This document shows, piece after piece, positions 8,177-16,489 of a stretch of 64,000 bases of DNA. Made by a program: the position numbers and the translations under genes. Origin of the DNA: an uncultured Verrucomicrobia subdivision 3 bacterium (GTDB lineage: Bacteria > Verrucomicrobiota > Verrucomicrobiia > Limisphaerales > UBA11358); contig CAINLR010000070.1 in the NCBI GenBank assembly GCA_903850425.1, positions 43,160-107,159 of the forward strand, given 5' to 3'. Every line of letters begins with the position of its first letter. Position 1 is the first letter of the stretch. The notes under the pieces are model-generated. The model searched no databases. It had not been told where the DNA came from and saw only the letters and a list, made by a program, of their open reading frames with translations.

Positions 8177-9819
8177 ACCTCCGGCGCCGCCAGCAGTCAA
8201 ATCTCCCACTGATGAAGTGTATTAGACTCGCGATTTTATCGCTGCTGCTGGCCCCCTTGGCGGCCGGTGCGGGTGGCGACGAAGTGGTCGTCATTTACAA
8301 CTCCCGCGTGCCGGAATCCAAAGCCATCGCCGAACATTACGCCGCCGCGCGGGCGGTGCCGGCAAAACAGATTTTCAGCTTCGCCCTCACCACCAACGAA
8401 GTCATCACGCGGGCGGACTTCACCGATTTTTTGCAGCAGCCGCTGGCCGACCAGTTGGAAAAATCGGGCTTGTGGAAATTTGGCCAGGCTCCGATTCCGG
8501 CCACCAGCAACCAGCCCGCGCACTCTGAATACCGCGTGGTGGCGTCGAAAATTCGCTACGCCGTTTTGTGCTGGGGCATGCCGCTGAAAATTGCCCCGAG
8601 CTCCAAAATAGAAGAGCTGGCCCACAAAATCACCCGCACTGAATTGCTCCGCAACGAGGCGGCGGTGGATTCGGAACTCGCGTGGCTGCCGCTGCTCAAA
8701 ATGGACACATCCTTGACCGGACCGCTCCCGAATTTATTTTACGGCACCACCAATCGCGCCTTGCTGTCACCGCTCAACGGCCTGCTGCTCGTGACCCGGC
8801 TCGACGGCCCCACGCCGGAAATCGCCAATCAACTCGTGGATAAAGCGCTGGCCGCCGAGCGGGATGGATTTTGGGGGCGGGCGTATTTCGACGCGCGCGG
8901 TCTGCAAACCAACGATGCGTATTTTCTGGGTGACCAGTGGATTTTGACCGGTGCCGAGATCTGCCGGCAGCTGGGCTTTGATTGTGAAACGGACACGAAC
9001 GGCGAAACGTGGCGCGCATCGGCGCCGATGAGTCAGATCGCCATTTACTGCGGCTGGTATACTGGCGATGCCGACGGACCGTTTGCCGCGCCAAAGGTCG
9101 AGTTCATGCCCGGAGCCTTCGCGTATCATCTGCATTCCTTCAGCGCCGACACGCTGCGCAGCACCACGCGCAACTGGTGCGGCCCGTTGCTCGCCAAAGG
9201 CGCGACCTGCACGCTGGGCTGTGTGTATGAGCCGTATCTGCAATTCACGCCCAACCTTGCCTTTTTTCTCCAGATGCTGGGCAGCGGCTACACGTTTGGC
9301 GAGGCCGCTTGGGCCTCCGAAAACGCCTTGTCCTGGCAGATCACCGTCATCGGCGATCCCTTGTATCAGCCCTTCAAAAAGCCGTTGCCGGAACGCCACG
9401 CCCAACTGGCGCGCGAGCATAATCCGCTCCTCGAATGGTCGTTCGACCGCCTCGTGAACCTCGACCTCGCCCATGGCGTCCGGGCACCGCCACTCGCGAA
9501 ATTTCTTGAAGCGGTTCCCGCCACGGCGCAGAGCGCGGTGCTCACGGAAAAACTCGCCAGCCTCTATGCGGCGCAAGGCAAGCCGTCTTCGGCCATCAAC
9601 GCTTTCCAAACGGCACTGAAATTAAACCCATCGCCGCAGCAGCGCCTCCGCATTCGCCGCCACCTGGCGGAAGAACTGCTCGCGCAAAACCGCGCGGCGG
9701 ACGCGGCGGAAAACTGGCGGCAACTCATCGCCGAAGCCCCGGATTATGCCGACCTACCGAACGTCCGCAAACAGCTGAACGAACTGGAACAAAAATTCGC
9801 CGCTGAAAAAGCTAAATGA
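8173..9819 (+). CDS. TIGR03790 family secreted protein with C-terminal TPR
   Basis: This 548-residue protein has an N-terminal signal peptide (L-R-L-A-I-L-S-L-L-L-type core ending in A-A-G-A-G). The body matches the TIGR03790 pattern: V-V-V-I-Y-N-S-R-V-P-E-S, then A-x-Y-Y-A-x-x-R-x-V-P-A-x-x, I-R-Y-A-V-L-C-W-G-M-P-L-K-I, and W-Y-T-G-D-A-D-G-P-F. The last 100 residues form TPR-like helices (S-L-Y-A-A-Q-G-K-P-S-S-A-I-N-A-F). The biochemical function of the family is not established. ATG 8173 overlaps the stop of the GH5 gene; ATG 8212 (M-K-C-I-R-L-A) is a possible alternative start with a more conventional signal peptide. The coupling suggests a shared extracellular polysaccharide role (inference). 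Confidence 0.85.
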   Translation: MNLRRRQQSNLPLMKCIRLAILSLLLAPLAAGAGGDEVVVIYNSRVPESKAIAEHYAAARAVPAKQIFSFALTTNEVITRADFTDFLQQPLADQLEKSGLWKFGQAPIPATSNQPAHSEYRVVASKIRYAVLCWGMPLKIAPSSKIEELAHKITRTELLRNEAAVDSELAWLPLLKMDTSLTGPLPNLFYGTTNRALLSPLNGLLLVTRLDGPTPEIANQLVDKALAAERDGFWGRAYFDARGLQTNDAYFLGDQWILTGAEICRQLGFDCETDTNGETWRASAPMSQIAIYCGWYTGDADGPFAAPKVEFMPGAFAYHLHSFSADTLRSTTRNWCGPLLAKGATCTLGCVYEPYLQFTPNLAFFLQMLGSGYTFGEAAWASENALSWQITVIGDPLYQPFKKPLPERHAQLAREHNPLLEWSFDRLVNLDLAHGVRAPPLAKFLEAVPATAQSAVLTEKLASLYAAQGKPSSAINAFQTALKLNPSPQQRLRIRRHLAEELLAQNRAADAAENWRQLIAEAPDYADLPNVRKQLNELEQKFAAEKAK

Positions 9820-9922
9820 CCAAACCCAAATGGAATTGACCGCCCGGAGCCCAACGGCAAGCGGAGTGTTTTCTGTGTGCTTCCGGTGTTTCAATCAACT
9901 GCATTTTTCAGTTTGAAATGAC

Positions 9923-10729
9923 ATGACTCCCTTCTTCGACACTCACGCGCACCTGGACTATCCCGACTACGCCCCGGATTTTCCGGCGGTCATTGACCGC
10001 GCGCAAGCGGCGGGCATCACCAGAATTATCGCCATCGGCACCACGCTCACCAGCAGCGAACGCGCCATTCAGCTAGCCGAAATGTATCCGGGTATCTACG
10101 CCGTCGTCGGCTGGCATCCCACGGACGCGTTGACCGCCCCGGACGACCTCCGCCCGGCCCTCCGCCAACTGGGGCGCCATCCGAAAGTCGTCGCGATTGG
10201 GGAGACCGGACTGGATTATTTTCGTCCCCCCAGTGCCGCCGGTGGTTCGTCGCAGGACGATGTGCGCTACAAAAACAGGCAAGCGGAAATTTTCCAGCAG
10301 CAACTCGAAGTCGCCGCCGAGCTGGGACTGAACTGCGTCATCCATCAGCGCGCCTCGTTTGACGACACGCTGGCACAGCTCAAGCCGTTCGCCGGTCGGG
10401 CGCGCGGCGTCTTTCATTGCTTCGGTGAATCCATTGCCCGGCTGGAGCAGGTGCTGGCCATCGGTTCGCTCGTCAGCTTCACCGGCATTGTGACTTTCAA
10501 AAATTCCCAGAATGTCCGCGACGCCGTCGCCGCCGCGCCCCTCGGCCAGTTCATGTTGGAAACGGACTGCCCGTATCTCGCGCCCGTGCCATATCGCGGC
10601 AAGCGCTGTGAACCGGCATTCGTGAAGGAGATTTCGGAGACCGTCGCGGCGGTGAAAGAGTGTTCGCTGGAAGCATTGAGTGCGGCCACCTGTCAGACGG
10701 CGCAGGCATTTTTTAGGAAACTGCAATAA
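9923..10729 (+). CDS. TatD family metal-dependent DNase (YcfH-like)
   Basis: This 268-residue cytoplasmic hydrolase has the amidohydrolase-like TIM barrel. Metal ligands are visible: D-T-H-A-H-L-D at residues 6-12, the Glu in G-E-T-G-L-D-Y, I-H-Q-R-A, F-H-C-F-G, and L-E-T-D-C-P-Y-L-A-P. Family members are 3'-5' exonucleases that act on DNA or RNA and take part in DNA repair and quality control. It stands alone: about 100 bases follow the TIGR03790 gene, and 267 gene-free bases come after it. Confidence 0.9.
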   Translation: MTPFFDTHAHLDYPDYAPDFPAVIDRAQAAGITRIIAIGTTLTSSERAIQLAEMYPGIYAVVGWHPTDALTAPDDLRPALRQLGRHPKVVAIGETGLDYFRPPSAAGGSSQDDVRYKNRQAEIFQQQLEVAAELGLNCVIHQRASFDDTLAQLKPFAGRARGVFHCFGESIARLEQVLAIGSLVSFTGIVTFKNSQNVRDAVAAAPLGQFMLETDCPYLAPVPYRGKRCEPAFVKEISETVAAVKECSLEALSAATCQTAQAFFRKLQ

Positions 10730-10996
10730 GCCTCAAAATCATCCAGCCTGTCCTGTTAATAAGGGAGGATTTTCCGCCTGCATGGCGCTGGCTCTCTGGT
10801 GTGAACCAGGGGTGATTGGTTTGGCCCAAAATTACGTTGCCGATTCCAGTCAATTGCTTAAGGTTTCACAGCGGCGTTGCGCCCGCCTGCCTTAAAAACA
10901 TCCCGCGCAGCCGGGCGGCAGGTGATGGCACCACACTGGCATCAAAGCTGCATATCAATTCATGATTGCAGACCGGACGTTGTCCAATTAAAGCAA

Positions 10997-11398
10997 ATGA
11001 AAAAAAACTTATTCCTCACTTTCGCCGCGGTGCCGCTGATGTTCACTTCGTGTGCCACGCCGCCGCCGCCGCCGCCGCAGGCGTTTCACAATGTTGACCG
11101 CAGCGCGCTGGTCATTGCGTCGCTGGACGACAAAAACTGCCGACTGCTCCAGCCGACGGCGGCGGACAAGTTGGAAAACAACCAAGCGCTGGATCAAGTC
11201 AAAAAACTGCCGCAGCATCAAACCGCGGTGGTCATCCTGGAAAATTTCAACGAACAAATCGTTGGGAATGAATTTCGCGACCGCAGCACCCCCCTGTTCA
11301 TGGGTTTGCGGACCATCGGTTACGAACACATCGTTTTTCTCCAGGGCAAAGGCGTCAATGATCCCGAAGGTTTGACGCTGATCGCCAAATACGACTGA
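10997..11398 (+). CDS. Small lipoprotein of unknown function
   Basis: The 133-residue product starts M-K-K-N-L-F and has a lipobox L-M-F-T-S-C (cleavage before Cys19), then a run of six prolines. The mature part (A-L-V-I-A-S-L-D-D-K-N-C, T-A-V-V-I-L-E-N-F, then G-L-R-T-I-G-Y-E-H-I-V-F-L-Q-G-K) looks like a small alpha/beta domain. I do not recognise the family. The start at 10997 is chosen because it directly precedes the signal peptide; the frame is open to 10877 without support. A strong terminator follows at 11421. Confidence 0.7.
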   Translation: MKKNLFLTFAAVPLMFTSCATPPPPPPQAFHNVDRSALVIASLDDKNCRLLQPTAADKLENNQALDQVKKLPQHQTAVVILENFNEQIVGNEFRDRSTPLFMGLRTIGYEHIVFLQGKGVNDPEGLTLIAKYD

Positions 11399-11420
11399 TC
11401 CTTTGGTTTGGTTGGGTTCT

Positions 11421-11465
11421 CGGCCTGCCGGTTTTATTTTTTGTTCCGGCAGGCCGTTTTCTTTT
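11421..11465 (+). terminator. Rho-independent terminator after the lipoprotein gene
   Basis: cggcctgccgg (11421-11431) and ccggcaggccg (11446-11456) form a perfect 11-bp stem with a 14-base T-rich loop, followed by TTTTCTTTT. It closes the lipoprotein transcript. Confidence 0.9.
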
Positions 11466-11505
11466 CCATTGCCGCCGCTTCATATCAGCCTATCTTCGCG
11501 ACGTA

Positions 11506-12318
11506 ATGGCGGGGCAAACAAAAACAATTCAGGCCGATGAAAAGCTCGCGGCATCTCCTGCCGCAACGCTCCAAATCCGCGTTCACGGCGAGGCTTCGCT
11601 GCCGACCTTGGTGTATCTCCCTGGTTTGCACGGTGACTGGACGCTCATCGCTGGTTTTCGCGCGCAGCTCGCGGGCAAATTGCGGTTTGTCGAGTTCATT
11701 TATCCGCGCACCCTGACTTGGTCGCTCGACGAATATGCGGCGGACATCGAAACCGCTTTAGCGCAACACAACATCACCGCTGGCTGGCTGCTCGGCGAAT
11801 CCTACGGGTCGCAAATCGCTTGGACTCTGCTGGCGCGCAAGCAATTTGAGGCGCAAGGCATCATTCTTGCCGGCGGCTTTGTCAAACATCCCTTGCCCTG
11901 GGGCGTGCGGCTGATGAAAGCAGCTATTGGAAGGATTCCTTTCAAGCTGCTGGTCTGGGGCCTTGCCCGTTTCGCGTGGGTTATTCGGCTTCGCTACCGC
12001 CATTCGCCGGAAACAAAGGCCAGCCTGGCTGAATTCACGGCTCGTCGGACGGAGCTGGATCGCCAAGCGATGCGGCATCGACTTAACCAGATTGCCCAAT
12101 TTGATCCGCGCGAAATTGCCCGCAACACCAGCCTTCCCGTCTATTATGTCAGCGGCTGGCTTGACCCGCTGGTGCCGTGGCCTCTGGTGCGATCTTGGCT
12201 CAGGAAGAATTGTCCAAGATTGCGAGGCGACAAAATCATCGCCACCGCCGATCACGTTGTGCTTGGCACCGCGCCGGCCACAGCCGCTCGTCAGATCCTG
12301 TTCTGGATGCAGCGGTGA
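11506..12318 (+). CDS. Alpha/beta hydrolase
   Basis: This 270-residue protein has the alpha/beta hydrolase order of motifs: L-V-Y-L-P-G-L-H-G-D-W (oxyanion region, about residues 35-45), the nucleophile elbow G-E-S-Y-G-S (Ser near 106), the acid D in G-W-L-D-P-L-V-P, and the base His in A-D-H-V-V-L-G. The triad therefore looks complete. There is no signal peptide, so it should act in the cytoplasm. The substrate is unknown; the family includes esterases, lipases and C-C hydrolases. Confidence 0.75.
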   Translation: MAGQTKTIQADEKLAASPAATLQIRVHGEASLPTLVYLPGLHGDWTLIAGFRAQLAGKLRFVEFIYPRTLTWSLDEYAADIETALAQHNITAGWLLGESYGSQIAWTLLARKQFEAQGIILAGGFVKHPLPWGVRLMKAAIGRIPFKLLVWGLARFAWVIRLRYRHSPETKASLAEFTARRTELDRQAMRHRLNQIAQFDPREIARNTSLPVYYVSGWLDPLVPWPLVRSWLRKNCPRLRGDKIIATADHVVLGTAPATAARQILFWMQR

Positions 12319-12599
12319 AGAAAGTGCGGTTACCGCCGGGCGCCAGGCGCGCGAGCGATCCGCTGGCCGAGCCCAAAACCGCAACGGAATTGAAACGCCG
12401 TGGCCAGCTCGCCCGCAGCACTGAAAAAGTGGGCTTCTCCCATCCGGAAAAATTCCTTCGCCGATCGTCTAATTTAAATCAGGCGAATAAACAGCCAGGC
12501 TGCCCAAGCCGTCTTAACCACGTTGCATTTCGGAAAGGACCTCAAGCAGCAAACCGCGCGCTGGCAAATCAGAAGCTCGTTTGCTACGCTCCGCCAGCA

Positions 12600-13382
12600 A
12601 TGAAATCTCTCGCGGATACATGGGTCGGCAGTTGGCTCGTCGGGCTGGGCCGCATCGCGGCGCTGGCGCGGGAGGCCACCGTTTCGCTGCTCACGCTCAA
12701 GGTGACGTGGCGCGATCTGCTCTATCAGATTTATTTCATCGGCATCAAATCGCAATCGGTCGTCATCATCACCGGCGCGTTCACCGGCATGGTGCTGGGC
12801 GCGCAGACGTATTTCCAATTTCACAAAGTCAAAATGGACACGGCCACGCTCGCGGTGGTCGGGGTTTCCATGTGCAGCGAGCTTGGGCCGGTGCTGACGG
12901 CGCTGATGGTGGCGGGACGCGTGGGCGCGGCCATCGCGGCGGAAATCGGCACAATGCGCGTCACGGAACAGATTGACGCGCTGCGGACTTTGGCGACCCA
13001 TCCGGTGGATTATCTGGTGGTGCCGCGCCTGCTGGCCTCGACCATCGCCCTGCCCTTGCTGACGATTGAATCCATCACCATCGGCATTGGCGCCAGCTAT
13101 CTGGTGGGCGTGTATCTGCTGGGCATTGATCCGGTGTATTCGTGGTGTAACATGCTGAAATATACGGGCAACATTGACTTGGTCTTCGGCCTGATCAAGG
13201 CGCTTGTGTATGGCGGCATCATCGCGCTGATCGGTTGTTACAAGGGCATGACCTGCGGCGTGGGCGCACAGGGCGTGGGCCGCGCCACGACGGAGGCGGT
13301 GGTCTTTTCTTCCATCACGATTCTGATCACGAACTTCTTCCTGACGCTGGTCTTGCAGCGGGTGGCGGTGATGACGTTATGA
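12600..13382 (+). CDS. MlaE-type ABC permease (lipid transport)
   Basis: This 260-residue inner-membrane permease belongs to the MlaE/YrbE family, which moves phospholipids between inner and outer membranes together with an MlaF ATPase and an MCE protein. Family signatures are G-A-F-T-G-M-V-L-G-A-Q-T-Y, S-E-L-G-P-V-L-T-A-L-M-V-A-G-R-V-G-A-A-I-A-A-E-I-G, and the coupling helix M-R-V-T-E-Q-I-D-A-L. ATG 12600 is chosen because the frame further upstream (to 12177) overlaps the hydrolase gene and has no conserved content. Its TGA overlaps the ATG of the ATPase gene. Confidence 0.92.
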   Translation: MKSLADTWVGSWLVGLGRIAALAREATVSLLTLKVTWRDLLYQIYFIGIKSQSVVIITGAFTGMVLGAQTYFQFHKVKMDTATLAVVGVSMCSELGPVLTALMVAGRVGAAIAAEIGTMRVTEQIDALRTLATHPVDYLVVPRLLASTIALPLLTIESITIGIGASYLVGVYLLGIDPVYSWCNMLKYTGNIDLVFGLIKALVYGGIIALIGCYKGMTCGVGAQGVGRATTEAVVFSSITILITNFFLTLVLQRVAVMTL

Positions 13383-14125
13383 TCGAAGCCCGCCAACTCA
13401 CCAAATCCTTCGGCCCGCAGAAAATCCTCGACGGCGTGGATCTGCGCATCGAGAGCGGCGAGTCGGTGGCGATCATCGGGCGCAGCGGCGGCGGCAAGAG
13501 CGTCCTGCTGAAACATCTCATCGCCCTCCTGCAACCAGATTCCGGCGACGTGCTGATTGACGGCGAAAGCATCGTGCGGATGGACGAGCGGCAACTGCTC
13601 CGCATCCGCGAAAAGTTCGGCATGGTCTTTCAGGGCGCGGCATTGTTTGATTCGATGACGGTGGCGGAGAACGTGGCGTTTCCGCTGGTGCGCAAAAAGA
13701 AAAAACACACCGCCGCCGAAATTGAAAAGCGCGTGGCGCGGGCGCTGGAGGTGGTGGACTTGTCGGGCGTCCAGAAAAAAAATCCGGCGGAACTCTCCGG
13801 CGGCATGCGCAAGCGGGTCGGCCTGGCGCGGGCGATTGTTTACGAACCGCAAATTCTGCTTTACGATGAGCCGACCACCGGGCTGGACCCGATCGTGTCG
13901 GACAGCATTGACCAACTGATCATCCGCGTGCGCGACCAATTCAAGGTCACCTCGGTGGTGGTGACGCACGACATGCGGAGCGCCCGGCGGGTGGGCAACC
14001 GGGTGATGCTGTTGCACGAAAAACGGATCTACGCCCACGGCACGCCCGACGACATTTTCACGTCGCACGACCCGGTGGTGCGCCAGTTCATTGACGGCGT
14101 GGCGGACGCCAAAGAAACCCTTTAA
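13379..14125 (+). CDS. MlaF-type ABC transporter ATP-binding protein
   Basis: This 248-residue ATPase powers the lipid transporter. Walker A is G-R-S-G-G-G-K-S at residues 34-41, the Q-loop is V-F-Q-G-A, the signature is L-S-G-G-M-R-K-R, Walker B is I-L-L-Y-D-E-P, and the H-loop is V-T-H-D. The S-G-G-M-R-K-R signature is typical of the MlaF branch. The start overlaps the permease stop (ATGA at 13379-13382), and the MCE gene begins 6 bases after its end, so the three form one operon. Confidence 0.94.
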   Translation: MIEARQLTKSFGPQKILDGVDLRIESGESVAIIGRSGGGKSVLLKHLIALLQPDSGDVLIDGESIVRMDERQLLRIREKFGMVFQGAALFDSMTVAENVAFPLVRKKKKHTAAEIEKRVARALEVVDLSGVQKKNPAELSGGMRKRVGLARAIVYEPQILLYDEPTTGLDPIVSDSIDQLIIRVRDQFKVTSVVVTHDMRSARRVGNRVMLLHEKRIYAHGTPDDIFTSHDPVVRQFIDGVADAKETL

Positions 14126-14130
14126 TCGTC

Positions 14131-15108
14131 ATGGAAAAATCTCGCTTAGAACTAAAAGTCGGCCTGTTTGTGGCCCTCTGTTTGATCCTGCTGGCGGTGC
14201 TGGTCATTCTCTTCAGCAAGGGCACGAGCTTGTTCCGCGGGACCTATGCGCTGCAGTTGAGCGCGGCCAATGTCGGCGGGCTGAAAGTGAAATCCGGCGT
14301 GCTGCTTTCCGGGGTGCAGGTCGGCACGGTGGACGCAATCCACCTCGCGGCGGACGGCAAGAGCGTCAACATCACGTTGAAGGTCTATAAGGATTTTCCG
14401 ATTTATCACGACGCCCGGTTCGTCATCCAGCAGGCCGGCTTCCTTGGCGATCAATATGTCTCGGTCATCCCCACGGAGAACTTGCCACCGGCACTGACCA
14501 ACGATGCGGCAGTGAATTGCCAGGAGCCGTTTGACTTGCAGGAAGTCGCCCGCAGCGCGGCCGGTTTCATCCAGCGCCTCGATGGCACGGCGAAAAAACT
14601 GGACGAGTCCGTCACGGATTTGCGCGCCAAAGTGCTCAACGCGCAAACGCTCGCCAGCTTCGGTGACTCCATCACCAATCTGCGGCTGATCACCGAACAG
14701 GCCGTCACTGCCGTCAAGGGGGTGAACGACGTTATTGCCACCAACGGCGCGCAGGTCAGTCTCGCCGTCAGCAACGCCGTCAATTTTTCCGCCGAGTTGA
14801 ACCGCCTGGCCGTCTCCGCGCAAAGGGTGCTGGACACCAATGGCGCGAACCTCACCGCGGCCACCAAGAACATTGAGGATATTTCCCTCACCGCCAAACA
14901 ACTCGCCGCCGATTTGCAGGCGGGCAAAGGTCTGGCGGGAACCGTGCTGCAAAACCCCGAGCTCGCCACGAACTTTCAGGCACTCGCCGCCAATCTCGCC
15001 GTCACCAGCAGCAACTTGAACCGCCTCGGTCTGTGGGGCGTGCTGTGGGCGCATAAACCGCCGACCACCAATCCATCCGCCACCAACCCCACACACAAAC
15101 AGCCATGA
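14131..15108 (+). CDS. MCE/MlaD-domain lipid transport protein
   Basis: This 325-residue protein has a short cytoplasmic start, one membrane helix (L-F-V-A-L-C-L-I-L-L-A-V-L-V-I-L-F, residues 12-28), and a periplasmic MCE domain with N-V-G-G-L-K-V-K-S-G-V-L-L-S-G-V-Q-V-G and F-L-G-D-Q-Y-V-S-V-I-P. A long amphipathic helical region follows, with repeated asparagine, leucine and alanine, as in other MCE proteins that bridge the periplasm. The tail is rich in Thr, Pro and Asn. It is the substrate-binding partner of the two preceding genes. Its stop overlaps the start of the PIN/TRAM gene by 4 bases. Confidence 0.9.
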   Translation: MEKSRLELKVGLFVALCLILLAVLVILFSKGTSLFRGTYALQLSAANVGGLKVKSGVLLSGVQVGTVDAIHLAADGKSVNITLKVYKDFPIYHDARFVIQQAGFLGDQYVSVIPTENLPPALTNDAAVNCQEPFDLQEVARSAAGFIQRLDGTAKKLDESVTDLRAKVLNAQTLASFGDSITNLRLITEQAVTAVKGVNDVIATNGAQVSLAVSNAVNFSAELNRLAVSAQRVLDTNGANLTAATKNIEDISLTAKQLAADLQAGKGLAGTVLQNPELATNFQALAANLAVTSSNLNRLGLWGVLWAHKPPTTNPSATNPTHKQP

Positions 15109-16133
15109 CACCCCTTTGGTCCATCCGCCTTTTGTTTCTGAGCCTCTGCATCCTGGGCGGCTATGCCGTCAGCCAGGTGCGACCGGAATTTGTCGGCGAT
15201 CAGCACGGCAGCATTTTCGGCATGATGATCGGCTTTGGCTTCGGCGGACTGCTCATCGCCGTGGACGAAATGCTCAAAGGCTTTTCACTTCGCGCCTTTT
15301 CCGCGACGACGTTCGGCCTGCTGCTGGGCACCGTCGTCGCCTCGCTGATCGACCGCTCGGGGTTGTTTGTGAACGCCGACGAAAATGTCCGCTGGCTGAT
15401 CCGGCTCGGTTTGTTTTTGAGTTTTGGTTACATCGGCATTGTGCTGGCCATGCGCAGCAATAAGGAGGATTTTTCGCTGATCATTCCCTATGTGCGGTTC
15501 GCCCCGCAAAACCAGCCGGACCGGCTGCTGCTGCTGGATACCAGCGTGATCATTGACGGACGGATCGCCGACTTGATCGAGGCCAAATTCGTTGAAGGTC
15601 TGGTGGTCGTGCCGCGTTTTGTGCTGCACGAGTTGCAGCAGGTCGCCGACTCTGCCGATTCCGTCAAACGGGCGCGCGGGCGTCGCGGTCTGGACTTGCT
15701 GAACCGGCTGCAGCACAACCCCAAGATCGAAGTCCGCATTCATGACGGCGATTTTCCCGAGGAAAAAGGCGTGGATGGCAAGCTCGTCCGCCTGGCGCGC
15801 GGCCTCAACGCCAAACTTTACACCAACGATTCCAACCTCGCCAAAGTCGCCGAACTGCAAGGCGTCACCTGCATGAACTTGCACGAAATCGGTCGGCTCA
15901 TGAAAGCCGCGCTGCTGCCCGGCGAACTGCTGGAATTGCGCATCGTCCGTGAAGGCCGCGACAAAGGCCAGGGCATCGGCTACCTGCCGGACGGCACCAT
16001 GGTGATTGTCAACAACGCACAAGCCCACGTCGGCAAACAGATTGACGTGCAAGTGCAGAGCACCATTCAAACCGGTGCGGGCATCATCGTCTTCGCCGAA
16101 GCCCGCGTGGAACCGCCCGCGCTGAAAGAATAA
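15105..16133 (+). CDS. Membrane-anchored PIN/TRAM domain protein (YacL-like)
   Basis: The 342-residue product has three to four N-terminal membrane helices (to about residue 125), a PIN nuclease-like domain, and a C-terminal TRAM domain. The PIN acidic residues are visible in L-L-L-D-T-S-V-I-I-D-G-R, L-H-E-L-Q-Q, and Y-T-N-D-S-N-L. The TRAM part is L-P-G-E-L-L-E-L-R-I-V-R-E-G-R-D-K-G-Q-G-I-G-Y-L-P-D-G-T. The architecture matches B. subtilis YacL, whose cellular role is not settled. Its position at the end of an Mla-type operon, with overlap to the MCE gene, is noteworthy. Confidence 0.88.
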   Translation: MTPLWSIRLLFLSLCILGGYAVSQVRPEFVGDQHGSIFGMMIGFGFGGLLIAVDEMLKGFSLRAFSATTFGLLLGTVVASLIDRSGLFVNADENVRWLIRLGLFLSFGYIGIVLAMRSNKEDFSLIIPYVRFAPQNQPDRLLLLDTSVIIDGRIADLIEAKFVEGLVVVPRFVLHELQQVADSADSVKRARGRRGLDLLNRLQHNPKIEVRIHDGDFPEEKGVDGKLVRLARGLNAKLYTNDSNLAKVAELQGVTCMNLHEIGRLMKAALLPGELLELRIVREGRDKGQGIGYLPDGTMVIVNNAQAHVGKQIDVQVQSTIQTGAGIIVFAEARVEPPALKE

Positions 16134-16134
16134 T

Positions 16135-16350
16135 ATGAATCCCGTCACCCTCTACAAAGCCCTCAATCCGGCCGATGCCCAGATGGTTTTTTCCCGGCTC
16201 GACGCGGCGGGCTTTCACCCCTTTGTGGCCGATGAAATCGCCGCCTTGAGCCTGGAGGGTTACGCCTTGTCCGCCGGCGGCATCCGCGTGCAAGTGCCCG
16301 CCTCGGAATACGCCGACGCCAAGGAATTCTTAGACACGCCCGCCGAATGA
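16135..16350 (+). CDS. Small DUF2007-like protein
   Basis: This 71-residue protein begins one base after the stop of the PIN/TRAM gene. The sequence L-Y-K-A-L-N-P-A-D-A-Q-M-V-F-S-R-L-D-A-A-G-F and the ending I-R-V-Q-V-P-A-S-E-Y-A-D-A-K-E-F-L match the pattern of DUF2007 (putative signal-transducing, ferredoxin-like fold). The function is unknown. The tight spacing suggests co-transcription with the lipid transport operon. Confidence 0.72.
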   Translation: MNPVTLYKALNPADAQMVFSRLDAAGFHPFVADEIAALSLEGYALSAGGIRVQVPASEYADAKEFLDTPAE

Positions 16351-16400
16351 CTTTCGTAAGGACCTGACGGTCTTTCCCGCCCAGCCAGATGCCCGCGGCG

Positions 16401-16429
16401 GTAGGAAACGACGTGAGGAGGCTCAAATC
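16401..16429 (+). repeat. Second copy (one arm) of the recN palindromic repeat family
   Basis: This 29-base stretch matches 4854-4882 (minus strand) at 25 of 29 positions. It lies in the convergent gap between the DUF2007 gene and the prepilin peptidase gene. Only one arm is recognisable here. Confidence 0.65.
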
Positions 16430-16489
16430 TGTTGTGCTGAAATCCAATGCGGGCGCGCGGCACCGACTGACCAGCCGCCGCTGCCAAAC

